A stretch of 14,431 nt of DNA from assembly GCA_050701115.1 (NCBI GenBank), contig JBOHER010000003.1:1-14431 (forward strand). The letters run 5' to 3'. This document shows, in pieces, positions 6,535-13,536 of this stretch (positions are counted from its first letter, which is position 1; the number at the start of each line of letters is the position of its first letter). The position numbers were made by a program, and so were the translations under genes. Below the pieces are notes generated by a model. It saw only the letters and a list, made by a program, of their open reading frames with translations. It was not told where the DNA came from and did not search any database. The stretch is from JBOHER01 sp050701115. Lineage in GTDB: Bacteria > Actinomycetota > Actinomycetes > Mycobacteriales > Pseudonocardiaceae.

Positions 6535-7636
6535 GTGGCACCAGGAGTGCGGACGGATCCTGCTCGCAGCCAGTACCCGTCGACCCCACCCGCGCACCGG
6601 CCAAGGGCGATCGACAATCCGGAGTTCCGTGCGCTGTGGGTGGCCGAGGCACTCTCCATAGCCGGCGACCAGATCGCCAAGGTGGCCTTGGCGATCATGG
6701 TGTACGGACGCACCCGATCCACCCTGTGGGCGGCCCTGGTGTACGCGATGACGTTTCTTCCCGCGCTGGCAGGCGGCCTCGGCCTCGCCCAACTGGCCGA
6801 CCGCTTCCCTCGCCGAACCTTGATGGTCCGGGCCGCACTCGTCCAGGCGAGCCTGGTCGGGCTCATGGCGATCCCGGGCATGCCACTGGCCGTCCTGTGC
6901 GGACTGGTGTTCGTGGTCGCCCTGGTGGCGGCTCCCGCCAGCGCCGCGCAGCATGCCACCACCAGGGAGATCTCGCCGAGGACGACACGCGCTATCTCCG
7001 GAGTCAGGACCTGCGTGGCATCACCACCAACACCGTCATGGTGCTGGGACTCGCCGGCGGCGGGCTGCTGGTCACCCAGATCGGCACCTCGTGGGCGCTT
7101 GCGCTGGACGCGATGACTTTCGTCGCGACCGCGCTGATCGTGCACCGCTGGGTCCGGCTGAGGGCCGGCGCGGGAAACCCGGCCGACAAGTGGTTCGGGG
7201 CTCTCCGCAATGTGTTCAGCGACCGCGAACTGCGCGTCCTGCTCGCGTTGTCCTGGCTGGTCGGGCTCGCTGTCGTTCCGGAGGGACTGGCCGCGCCGCT
7301 CGCCGACGAGTTCGGCGCATCCGATCACGCGGTGGGCTGGCTGCTCGCCGCCGAGCCTCGGGGTGGCGCTCCTCCTGCTCGCGCTCTCCGGTGCGGCAGG
7401 CGCCTACATCATCACCGTCACGGCGACCTTCCACAGCAGGGTGCCCAACGAGATACGGGCGGGCGCATCCGGTGTCTATCGCACCGGCTTGTGGGTCGCA
7501 CGGGGAGTAGGAATCGCACTCGGCGGCGGAGTGGCCGAGTGGCTCGGTTCGGGCGTCCCTCACCGTCGCGCTGGCGGGTGCGCTCGGGCTACTGCTCGCC
7601 GTCATGATTACTCTCAGCAATCGCGGTCAGTCATGA
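6535..7636 (+). pseudogene. Broken major facilitator superfamily transporter
   Basis: Remnant of an MFS drug/metabolite exporter of the roughly 400-residue type that starts NPEFRALWVAEALSIAGDQ. Frame one (from GTG 6535, or GTG 6547 after GGGGAGG) runs through FLPALAGGLGLAQLADRFPRR to HATTREI. Near 6970 a missing base shifts the reading to LAEDDTRYLRSQDLRGITTN and on to DHAVGWLLAAE. Near 7355 the frame changes again to SLGVALLLLALSGAAGAYIITV, and the middle segment normally linking these parts, several tens of residues, seems to be deleted. Near 7550 a third shift leads to the last helix, SLTVALAGALGLLLAVMITL, and a TGA at 7634-7636. Homology continues smoothly across each break, so this is decay (or sequencing error), not overlapping genes. 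The residual protein from the first frame would be too short to transport. Confidence 0.85.
7614..7634 (-). CDS. Tiny ORF, M-T-D-R-D-C (tandem copy 1)
   Basis: Six-codon frame MTDRDC then TGA, preceded 5 nt upstream by GGGAG. The same frame can be extended back to a GTG at 7682, which overlaps-abuts the stop of copy 2 (TGAGTG) and would give a 22-residue peptide beginning MQVSLMDSPARK. It lies antisense to the last codons of the decayed transporter. Compared with copies 2 and 3, the DRD codons are GAC-CGC-GAT here and GAT-CGT-GAC there: all three differences are synonymous. I recognise no family. Real translation is unproven. Confidence 0.35.
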   Translation of the reverse strand: MTDRDC

Positions 7637-7682
7637 CATCTCCCATTTTTCGTGCTGGACTGTCCATTAACGAGACCTGCAC

Positions 7683-7703
7683 TCAGCAGTCACGATCACG
7701 CAT
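7683..7703 (-). CDS. Tiny ORF, M-R-D-R-D-C (tandem copy 2)
   Basis: Six-codon frame MRDRDC then TGA, with AAGGTG 6 nt before the ATG. The frame can also begin at ATG 7754, overlapping the copy 3 stop by one base (TGATG), for a 23-residue peptide starting MSAPCPLFDSYEYK. Copy 2 differs from copy 3 by one base, a synonymous Arg codon (CGT/CGC). Start-to-start distances between the three copies are 69 and 71 nt. Function unknown; Asp/Arg/Asp/Cys at the extreme C-terminus is the only shared feature. Confidence 0.35.
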   Translation of the reverse strand: MRDRDC

Positions 7704-7753
7704 AACATTCACCTTGTACTCGTAGGAATCGAATAGCGGACACGGAGCGCTCA

Positions 7754-7774
7754 TCAGCAGTCACGATCGCGCAT
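7754..7774 (-). CDS. Tiny ORF, M-R-D-R-D-C (tandem copy 3, promoter-proximal)
   Basis: Six-codon frame MRDRDC then TGA, preceded by the best ribosome binding site of the three: GGGAGGTG followed by CCTTCC and ATG. An in-frame GTG three codons upstream could also start it; a TAG a few codons further up blocks any longer frame. The stop overlaps the start of the long form of copy 2 (TGATG), an arrangement typical of translational coupling. The transcript would run toward the decayed transporter and away from the diguanylate cyclase gene. No downstream gene on this strand exists until the dehydrogenase at 6202. Confidence 0.4.
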   Translation of the reverse strand: MRDRDC

Positions 7775-7958
7775 GGAAGGCACCTCCCATCGGCACTAGC
7801 GACATCGCTCCTACGCCGATGTTCCCGGAAGTACGAGCGTCCTGACCAGCGGAACAGGCACGGAAGGATGATACCCGTCACGGCGCTAATCCAGGTGTAC
7901 GACCCCGACAATTGAGCCCTCAACGTAAGGCATCGTGGGCGGAGCGAGGAGGTGAACA
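7775..7958. other. Divergent leader region between tiny ORFs and diguanylate cyclase
   Basis: This 184-nt stretch lies between the minus-strand tiny frames and the plus-strand cyclase gene and should hold promoters for either. On the minus strand GGGTAT (plus 7871-7876 read as ATACCC) resembles a stress-sigma -10 element but has no matching -35. AGGAGGTG just before 7959 is a strong ribosome binding site. An 87-codon minus-strand frame over the area has no recognisable content. Confidence 0.4.
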
Positions 7959-9410
7959 ATGGCGGCGGCGGAAAACCGCAAGACCTGGGACCTGGGGGGA
8001 AAACCGGCGGCAGGCGAGACCGCTGCCGCGAGCGGCGCCGCGTTCGTTGATCAATTAACGAATGGGAATTCCATTGCTCGCTCCTTGACCGACAGCACCG
8101 GCCGCGGCGAGCAGCAGCCGGACCACGCGGGCGGCCCCTCTCCGCTGCATTGGCGCCTGTGGCGGCAACCCAAGGCGATGATCGTTTTTCTGATCGTGGC
8201 CGAACTGATCGCGGTCACCGGGTGCACGATCGGGCTCGTCACCGCCGACGCTCCCGCACGCCCCGACTGGCTGCGTTTCGCGATCCTCGCGGTCGGCGCG
8301 ACCGTGCACATTCAGTTGACGCGCAGGCAGGAGGAACGCCGCCGCAGCCGCATCATCGCCGTGCACATCGACCTCACCGCGGTCTGGGTGTTCCCCGCGG
8401 CCGTCGTGCTGCCGGTTCCGCTGACCCTGCTGCTGGTGCTCATCGTGCGGGCACAACGGTGGTTCACCGCGCGCAGGCCGCCATTCAAGTTCCTGTTCTC
8501 CTCAATCAGCCTCGCGTTCGCTGCCGTGCTGGCGCACGTCACCTATCTCGGCTTGCGCCCTGTCGGCCTCTCCGCACTGACCGTGGCGGGCTCGGCGCGC
8601 GAGTTCGCCGTCCTCGCGGTAGCCGGGCTGGTCTACATGCTGGTCCAGATCGCCTACGTCGGCGGCATCCTCGCTCTGGGCGCCACAACCAATCCGACCG
8701 TGCGCAATGTGCTCGGCAGCACGCAGGACAACATGCTCGACGGGGTGACCGTCGCGCTCGGCGCGGTGACCGCCATCCTGCTGGTCAACGTGCCTGCTGC
8801 GGTAGCGATCATGGCTCTGGTCACCGTGGTGTTCAACCGGCTGGCCGATCTCGGGCAGTTGCAGTCCGACGTGCGCACCGACTCCAAGACCGGACTGTTC
8901 AACATGCGCGGGTGGACCGAGTCGGCGCAACGCGCCTTCGAGCGCGCCAGCCGCTCCGGTGCGGGCCTCGCGTTACTGATGATCGACTTCGACCACTTCA
9001 AGTGGATCAACGACACCTACGGCCATCCAGCAGGTGACGACGTGCTGCGCCGTTTCGGAGAACTGCTCAACGAGGTCACCCGGCCGACCGACATCGTGGG
9101 CCGGTTCGGTGGCGAGGAGTTCCTCGTGCTGCTTCCCGGTATCGGCGTCACGGCCGCACGATCTACCGCCGAGCGCATCAGGCAAACCGTGACAAGGGCG
9201 CAGATCGTCACAACCGACAAGCGTGGCGGAGAGACCACCATCACCGGACGAACCACCTCGATCGGGATCGCCGTGTATCCCGATCACGCCGAAACCCTGG
9301 ACTCGCTCGTACACGCCGCCGACGCCGCGGTGTACGAAGCCAAGGAGCAGGGCCGAGACCAGGTTCGGCTCGCCCGCAGGCCGCGAACGGAGTCGGTCGA
9401 ATCCGAGTGA
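7959..9410 (+). CDS. Membrane-anchored diguanylate cyclase (GGDEF domain)
   Basis: A 483-aa enzyme predicted to make the second messenger c-di-GMP from two GTP. Residues 1-70 are polar and cytoplasmic. About six hydrophobic segments follow (roughly 73-95, 105-120, 140-165, 178-200, 215-240 and 260-292), forming an uncharacterised membrane sensor. The GGDEF domain spans about 305-475. It opens with DSKTGLFNMRGW, has the metal/GTP stretch LLMIDFDHFKWINDTYGHPAGDD, and the active signature GGEEF at 384-388. The inhibitory I-site R-x-x-D (Arg375, Asp378) sits exactly five residues before the signature, so product inhibition is expected. There is no EAL or HD-GYP phosphodiesterase domain. The ATG is preceded by AGGAGGTG with a 4-nt spacer, an excellent site. 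Downstream on the same strand lie a cell-wall ligase and a helix-turn-helix regulator, so a link between c-di-GMP and envelope or development is plausible but inferred. Confidence 0.93.
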   Translation: MAAAENRKTWDLGGKPAAGETAAASGAAFVDQLTNGNSIARSLTDSTGRGEQQPDHAGGPSPLHWRLWRQPKAMIVFLIVAELIAVTGCTIGLVTADAPARPDWLRFAILAVGATVHIQLTRRQEERRRSRIIAVHIDLTAVWVFPAAVVLPVPLTLLLVLIVRAQRWFTARRPPFKFLFSSISLAFAAVLAHVTYLGLRPVGLSALTVAGSAREFAVLAVAGLVYMLVQIAYVGGILALGATTNPTVRNVLGSTQDNMLDGVTVALGAVTAILLVNVPAAVAIMALVTVVFNRLADLGQLQSDVRTDSKTGLFNMRGWTESAQRAFERASRSGAGLALLMIDFDHFKWINDTYGHPAGDDVLRRFGELLNEVTRPTDIVGRFGGEEFLVLLPGIGVTAARSTAERIRQTVTRAQIVTTDKRGGETTITGRTTSIGIAVYPDHAETLDSLVHAADAAVYEAKEQGRDQVRLARRPRTESVESE

Positions 9411-9426
9411 GTGGCGTCACACTCGG
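9403..9426 (+). terminator. Hairpin at the diguanylate cyclase stop codon
   Basis: CCGAGTG (9403-9409) pairs perfectly with CACTCGG (9420-9426) across a 10-nt loop and overlaps the TGA stop. There is no following T-run. It could attenuate readthrough to the cell-wall ligase gene, act as an mRNA-stabilising end, or be incidental. Confidence 0.3.
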
Positions 9427-9589
9427 GTACTCCCGCCGCAGCGCTTCCGACCTGACGTTGGGCACGGTTGAGGGACACCTGTCCGCGGCCATGGATCGAT
9501 ATGCCAGGCTGCGGCAACCTGCGTGCTTCGCGGTGCGTCACATCGACGACCTCACCGCGAGCCGACAGGTGTCGATGTGTGATGCATGA
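9407..9589 (+). CDS. Possible 60-aa linking ORF between cyclase and LCP genes
   Basis: A 60-codon frame from GTG 9407 to TGA 9589. Its start overlaps the cyclase stop by 4 nt (GTGA) and its stop overlaps an in-frame ATG of the LCP gene by 4 nt (ATGA), as in tightly coupled operons. Third codon positions are about three-quarters G or C by my count, compatible with coding but not above what chance can give here. There is no ribosome binding site at normal distance, no recognisable domain and no membrane segment. It may be spurious; the favoured LCP start is 21 nt further on and does not need coupling. Confidence 0.25.
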   Translation: MSGVTLGYSRRSASDLTLGTVEGHLSAAMDRYARLRQPACFAVRHIDDLTASRQVSMCDA

Positions 9590-9606
9590 GGAAGGGAGGG
9601 AGCGAC

Positions 9607-11337
9607 GTGGAGCACCCGCCTCGGTCGAACCTGAGGGGCCGGCGCCCCTCTCGGCCTTGGCAGGACCACACGACCGCTCCGTCCATCCCGCCCGCTTCGC
9701 AGGCTCGATCCAGAGCCAACGCCACCCGCTCCACCGCGGGTCCTGAGTCCAGATCGGTGCCGCCGCGGCGGATACCCGGCCGGGAAAGCGCTGCTCGCGG
9801 CCCCGGTCAGCGTCGCCCGGCGCCCACTCGGCGATCGGCCCTGCGCGCTCCGTTGCTCGGCGGCAAGATCGCCCTGGTGCTGGCGTCGGTCCTGGTGCTC
9901 ACGCTCACCGGCTATGCGTGGGCTTCCTTCCAGGGACTGGTCAAGGGATTGACCCTGACCGACGTCATCGGGGAAGGCGGCGGCGGCGAGAAGCCCGCTG
10001 ACGGCGCACGGGACATCCTCCTGGTCGGACTGGACAGTCGCACCGACGCGCAGGGAAATCCGCTACCCAGGGACATGCTCAAGGAGTTGAACGCGGGCAA
10101 GGACGAGGGCGTGCTCAACACCGACACCCTCATCCTCGTGCACATTCCCAACGACGGCAGCAAAGCGGTGGCGGTCTCGCTACCGCGAGACTCCTACGTC
10201 GACGTTCCCGGATTCGGCATGCACAAGATCAACTCTGCCTATGCCCGCGGCAAGGCGGCCCAACGGCAGCAACTCCAGGCCGAAGGCGTGACCGACCCCC
10301 GAGACATCGAACTCAGATCCAACCAGGAAGGCGCGAAGACCCTCATCGCGACGGTCGAGCGATTCACCGGCCGGACCATCGACAACTACGCAGCCATCAA
10401 TCTGCTCGGCTTCTATCAGATCACCAAGGCTGTCGGCGGGGTCGACGTGTGCCTCAAGGCCCCGGTCAACGACGTCAAGTCGCACGCCAACTTCGAGGCA
10501 GGCCACCAGACCGTCTCGGGCGCGGACGCACTGGCCTTCGTCCGCCAGCGGCACGGGCTACCCCGGGGTGACCTCGACCGGGTCGTGCGGCAGCAGGTGT
10601 TCATGGCCGGACTTGCCCGCAAGATCCTCTCAGCAGGGACGCTGGCCGATCCGAACAAGCTCAACGACCTGATGGACGCGATCAAGAAGTCGATCGTGCT
10701 CAACCAGGGCTGGGACGTCATCGGGTTCGCGCAGCAGTTGAGCGGCCTGACCGGCGGCCAGATCGAGTTTCACACCATCCCGGTGCTCAGCCTCGCCTTC
10801 CGCACCCCAGCGGACGGCGTTGCCGTCCAGGTCGACCCCAACCAGGTTCAAGAGTTCATCGGCGGCCTTTCCGGCTCGGTCCCGACGCCCCAGCAGGAGA
10901 CCAGCGCCGACGACGCGGAGCGCAACGCCGAGATCACCGTGAACGTCATGAACACCACCGCTACCAGCGGGCTGGCCGCGAGCGTTTCCGGCGCGCTCGC
11001 CGAGCAGGGCTTCACCGAGGGGCTGACAGGCAACGCCAACCCGCGCGACACCACCGTGGTGCGATACGCCACCGGAGAACAGGACATCGGCCAGCGCGTA
11101 GCGGACGCGCTCCACGGCGCAGCGATCGTCGAGGAAGACCCGGCCCTGAGCCCGGGCCAGGTCACCGTGCTGCTCGGCACCGACTACCCCACTGACAGCG
11201 TCTCCGCTGGTAACGGCGGCGGCAGCCAGCCGCAAGGACATCCGCGCCAAGAGCCGCCGCCGTCGGATGCGCCCGCAGAGGATCCGGACGGATCGGACGA
11301 GCCGATCACCGCCCACGGAGTGACCTGCGTGAACTAG
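9607..11337 (+). CDS. LCP (LytR-CpsA-Psr) cell-wall glycopolymer ligase with LytR_C domain
   Basis: A 576-aa membrane protein expected to transfer lipid-linked glycopolymers (such as arabinogalactan or teichoic-acid-like chains) onto peptidoglycan outside the cell. Residues 1-86 are a basic, proline-rich cytoplasmic tail. One transmembrane helix lies at about 87-108 (KIALVLASVLVLTLTGYAW). The LCP catalytic domain follows, with ILLVGLDSR (Arg145), the NTDTLILVHI strand, SLPRDSYV (Arg194, Asp195), KINSAYARG (207-215) and LAFVRQRHGLPRGDLDR (309-325), where the conserved arginines bind the pyrophosphate of the substrate. A LytR_C domain spans about 443-527 (ITVNVMN to VTVLLGTDY), then a Pro/Asp-rich end. 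GTG 9607 is chosen because GGGAGG lies 7 nt upstream; ATG 9586 in the same frame is the alternative and would add seven residues. In the same direction as the cyclase and the HTH gene. Confidence 0.93.
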   Translation: MEHPPRSNLRGRRPSRPWQDHTTAPSIPPASQARSRANATRSTAGPESRSVPPRRIPGRESAARGPGQRRPAPTRRSALRAPLLGGKIALVLASVLVLTLTGYAWASFQGLVKGLTLTDVIGEGGGGEKPADGARDILLVGLDSRTDAQGNPLPRDMLKELNAGKDEGVLNTDTLILVHIPNDGSKAVAVSLPRDSYVDVPGFGMHKINSAYARGKAAQRQQLQAEGVTDPRDIELRSNQEGAKTLIATVERFTGRTIDNYAAINLLGFYQITKAVGGVDVCLKAPVNDVKSHANFEAGHQTVSGADALAFVRQRHGLPRGDLDRVVRQQVFMAGLARKILSAGTLADPNKLNDLMDAIKKSIVLNQGWDVIGFAQQLSGLTGGQIEFHTIPVLSLAFRTPADGVAVQVDPNQVQEFIGGLSGSVPTPQQETSADDAERNAEITVNVMNTTATSGLAASVSGALAEQGFTEGLTGNANPRDTTVVRYATGEQDIGQRVADALHGAAIVEEDPALSPGQVTVLLGTDYPTDSVSAGNGGGSQPQGHPRQEPPPSDAPAEDPDGSDEPITAHGVTCVN

Positions 11338-11414
11338 GCGGCCCGTCCCGCCGCCGGCCAAGTTTCCGCGCTGAACCGCGTCAGGATCACCCCGTTGCCC
11401 GCTTTCATTGCTGT

Positions 11415-11431
11415 GGAGCCGGAACGGCTCC
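11415..11431 (+). terminator. Candidate hairpin terminator after the LCP gene
   Basis: GGAGCCG (11415-11421) and CGGCTCC (11425-11431) pair perfectly over a three-base GAA loop. It lies between the LCP stop and the HTH start and has no T-run, like the I-shaped terminators proposed for high-GC actinobacteria. If it works, the HTH gene has its own promoter in the short space after it. Confidence 0.45.
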
Positions 11432-11488
11432 GGCCAGGCATGCTCGCCTCGCGGCGCTCTGGCACGCGCCCACGGCAGGGGAAGCACC

Positions 11489-11971
11489 GTGCGCATCGAC
11501 GTCGAGGCCTACCAGCGAGTCCTTGGCGACGAGCTGCGCGCAGCGCGCAAGAACCTCGGCTGGACCCGGAAGGAACTCAACGAGAAGCTGCAGAGCGAGA
11601 TCTCGCTGCAGACCCTCGCCACCTACGAACTCGGTACCCGGCAGTGTTCCGTCGTCCGGTTGGCCGAGATCTGCCTGGCCATGGGCGTACAACCGCATGA
11701 CCTGCTCGCCAGGGTGCACACCAGGCTGTTCGGCACCCCGAGCCAGGTACGGCTGAACCTGCGCCACATCGTCGACGACGAACAGCCCGAGCTGCTCCCG
11801 CTGCGCAGGTGGGCAACCGCCCGCCTGCGGCAACCGGCTACCAGCCCCGAGGAGATCCACCTGGATCCGCCAGCGCTGGAGCGCATGGCCGAGCTCTGCG
11901 GGTTGACCACCGCTGACCTGCTCGCCAGGTTGCGCGCCCTGTCGGGCGAGCTGAGCCCGCCTACTGCCTAG
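11489..11971 (+). CDS. XRE-type helix-turn-helix transcriptional regulator
   Basis: A 160-aa cytosolic DNA-binding protein. Residues about 10-73 form an XRE/Cro-type helix-turn-helix: VLGDELRAARKNLGWTRKEL, then LQTLATYELGTRQCSVVRLAEICLAMG, whose recognition helix includes the Q-T-L-A-T-Y-E stretch. The second half (about 85-160) is rich in Arg and Leu with ERMAELCGLTTADLLARLRAL at the end, perhaps a dimerisation part. The layout resembles short BldD-like actinobacterial regulators, but I do not see the RxD/RxxD c-di-GMP-binding motif of BldD. GTG 11489 is chosen because GGGGAAG precedes it at short distance and the domain begins soon after; a longer frame to 11408 lacks such a site and overlaps the hairpin. 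It is convergent with the monooxygenase gene; the two stop codons overlap in CTAG. Target genes unknown. Confidence 0.8.
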   Translation: MRIDVEAYQRVLGDELRAARKNLGWTRKELNEKLQSEISLQTLATYELGTRQCSVVRLAEICLAMGVQPHDLLARVHTRLFGTPSQVRLNLRHIVDDEQPELLPLRRWATARLRQPATSPEEIHLDPPALERMAELCGLTTADLLARLRALSGELSPPTA

Positions 11972-13455
11972 CGCCTGCCGACGAGTTCGTAGTCGCTGCC
12001 CTTGACCTTGCGGGTGTCCAGCCAGTACTTGCCCGCGAAGCCGGGCCAGATGGTGCGGTTGACCCCCTTGGCGTCCAGATACCAGCTCGTGCAGCCACCG
12101 GTAGTCCAGATGCCGTTCGACAACTTCTTCTGGATGCGCTGCTGGAACTGCTGCTGCGCGGCGGGCCGCACCCGCAGCACCTGCGCGCCTGCCTGCTCGA
12201 CCATGCGCATCGCGGCGGCCACATACCGCGACTGCGACTCGATCATGAACACGACCGACATGTGCCCGAGGCCGGTGTTCGGTCCGAGCAGGAAGAACAG
12301 GTTCGGGAAACCCTCGACCGTGATGCCCTGGTGGGTCTGCATCCCGTCGACGGACCACTCGGTCGCCAGGTCGCGCCCCTTCTCACCGGTGATCTTGAGG
12401 TAGTCGAAGGCGTCGGTGACGTGGAAACCGGTGCCGTAGATGATGGCGTCGACCTCGTGCTCCACCCCGGCGGTGTCCACGATGCTGTGTGCGCGCACTT
12501 CAGCGATACCGTCGGTCACCACGTCCACGTTGTGCCGGGCGAGCGCCGGGTAGTAGTCGTTGGCCTGCAGGACCCGCTTGCAGCCCATGGTGTAGTCCGG
12601 CGTGACCTTGGCCCGCAGTTCTGGATCTTTGATGGCCTTGTTGAGCTGGCGCTTCGCGATCTTCTCGGCTGCCTTCATCATCGCGGGATGGCCGTTGAAG
12701 CCGACCGCGCGTGAGTCGAGGAACAGGTAGAGCGCAGTGCGGGCCGCTCGCTGCACCGAGGGGACAGTGCGGAACAGCGCCCTGAGCCAGCGCGGGATGG
12801 CGTGGTCGGGCTTCGGCATGATCCACGGCGCTGTGCGCTGGAACAGTGTCATGAACTCGACCTCGGGCGCGATCTGTGGCACGAACTGGATGGCGCTCGC
12901 CCCGGTGCCGATCACCGCGACCTTCTTGCCATGCAGGTCGTAGTCGTGGTTCCACTCCGCGGAGTGGAAGGCCTCGCCCTGGAAGTTCTCGATGCCGTTC
13001 AGCTTGGGGATGTTGGGCAGGTGCAGCGCGCCGACACCCATGACCAGGAACCGGCAGACAAATGCCTCGCCCTTGGTGCCGTGCACTGTCCAGGCTCCCT
13101 CCGCCTCGTCCCACGTCGACCCGGAGATCTCGACACCGAAGCGGATGTAGGAACGCAGGTCGTAGGAGTCGGCGACGCCCTTGAGGTAGTCGAAGATCTC
13201 CGGCTGGCCGGAGAACGCGCGAGTCCAGTCCGGGTTCTGCTCGTAGGAGAAGGAGTACATGTGGGACTGGATGTCGCAAGCGCAGCCAGGGTAGGAGTTG
13301 TCCCGCCAGGTACCGCCCACCTCGTCGGCCTTCTCCAGGATCACGAAGTCCGTGCGGCCTTCCTTCAGCAACTGAATGGCCATACCGAGACCCGAGAACC
13401 CGGTGCCCACGATGACGGTCGTAGCCCGCTCGGTAACGGTGTCAGTCTTGCTCAT
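11968..13455 (-). CDS. Flavin-containing monooxygenase, Baeyer-Villiger type
   Basis: A 495-aa FAD- and NADPH-dependent oxygenase, likely inserting oxygen next to a ketone carbonyl or hydroxylating a lipophilic substrate. The FAD Rossmann loop GTGFSG is at 17-22. The first Baeyer-Villiger signature is at 48-61 (GTWRDNSYPGCACD, fitting [AG]GxWxxxx[FY]P[GM]xxxD). The second, FQGEAFHSAEWN at 158-169, fits FxGxxxHxxxW but has Asn169 where Pro or Asp is usual. The NADPH loop GTGASA is at 183-188, and IIYGTGFHVTD resembles the ATG motif. Length matches type I single-component enzymes. ATG 13455 is used: AAGGA lies 9-10 nt upstream; an earlier in-frame GTG (13479) is weaker. The divergent TetR gene 81 nt away probably controls it. 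Substrate not predictable from sequence alone. Confidence 0.9.
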   Translation of the reverse strand: MSKTDTVTERATTVIVGTGFSGLGMAIQLLKEGRTDFVILEKADEVGGTWRDNSYPGCACDIQSHMYSFSYEQNPDWTRAFSGQPEIFDYLKGVADSYDLRSYIRFGVEISGSTWDEAEGAWTVHGTKGEAFVCRFLVMGVGALHLPNIPKLNGIENFQGEAFHSAEWNHDYDLHGKKVAVIGTGASAIQFVPQIAPEVEFMTLFQRTAPWIMPKPDHAIPRWLRALFRTVPSVQRAARTALYLFLDSRAVGFNGHPAMMKAAEKIAKRQLNKAIKDPELRAKVTPDYTMGCKRVLQANDYYPALARHNVDVVTDGIAEVRAHSIVDTAGVEHEVDAIIYGTGFHVTDAFDYLKITGEKGRDLATEWSVDGMQTHQGITVEGFPNLFFLLGPNTGLGHMSVVFMIESQSRYVAAAMRMVEQAGAQVLRVRPAAQQQFQQRIQKKLSNGIWTTGGCTSWYLDAKGVNRTIWPGFAGKYWLDTRKVKGSDYELVGRR

Positions 13456-13500
13456 CGAGTCCCATCCTTCGAGGTTCACACTTCCGGCCGGCGCTTATCT

Positions 13501-13530
13501 TACTATGAGTAGGTTACTTGCGGTAGAGTA
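13501..13530. promoter_or_regulatory. Alternating TACT/AGTA operator-like array and TetR promoter
   Basis: TACT (13501-13504), AGTA (13508-13511), TACT (13515-13518) and AGTA (13527-13530) alternate in a 30-nt stretch between the divergent genes, giving overlapping small palindromes as expected of a TetR-type operator. TAGAGT at 13524-13529 is a plausible -10 for the TetR gene and lies 7 nt before its GTG, which would make that mRNA leaderless and place the promoter inside the putative operator, so autoregulation is likely. Confidence 0.5.
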
Positions 13531-13536
13531 TGCATC

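Noticed and set aside
6413..6661. Short plus-strand frame in the divergent spacer reaching into the transporter remnant
   Set aside because: Arg/His-rich out-of-frame translation without motif; the MFS reading is far better supported where they overlap.
7696..7959. 87-codon minus-strand frame across the cyclase leader
   Set aside because: No domain, no ribosome binding site at its start, and it overlaps the cyclase ribosome binding site and two of the better-supported tiny frames in another frame.
9425..9430. GGGTAC as a second sigma-B-like -10 (with GAGT 16 nt upstream)
   Set aside because: The match is loose, lies inside a hairpin at a stop codon and about 180 nt from the nearest supported start; expected by chance at this frequency.
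12802..13512. Plus-strand 236-codon frame antisense to the monooxygenase
   Set aside because: Mirror of a gene with strong FAD and BVMO motifs; no features of its own.
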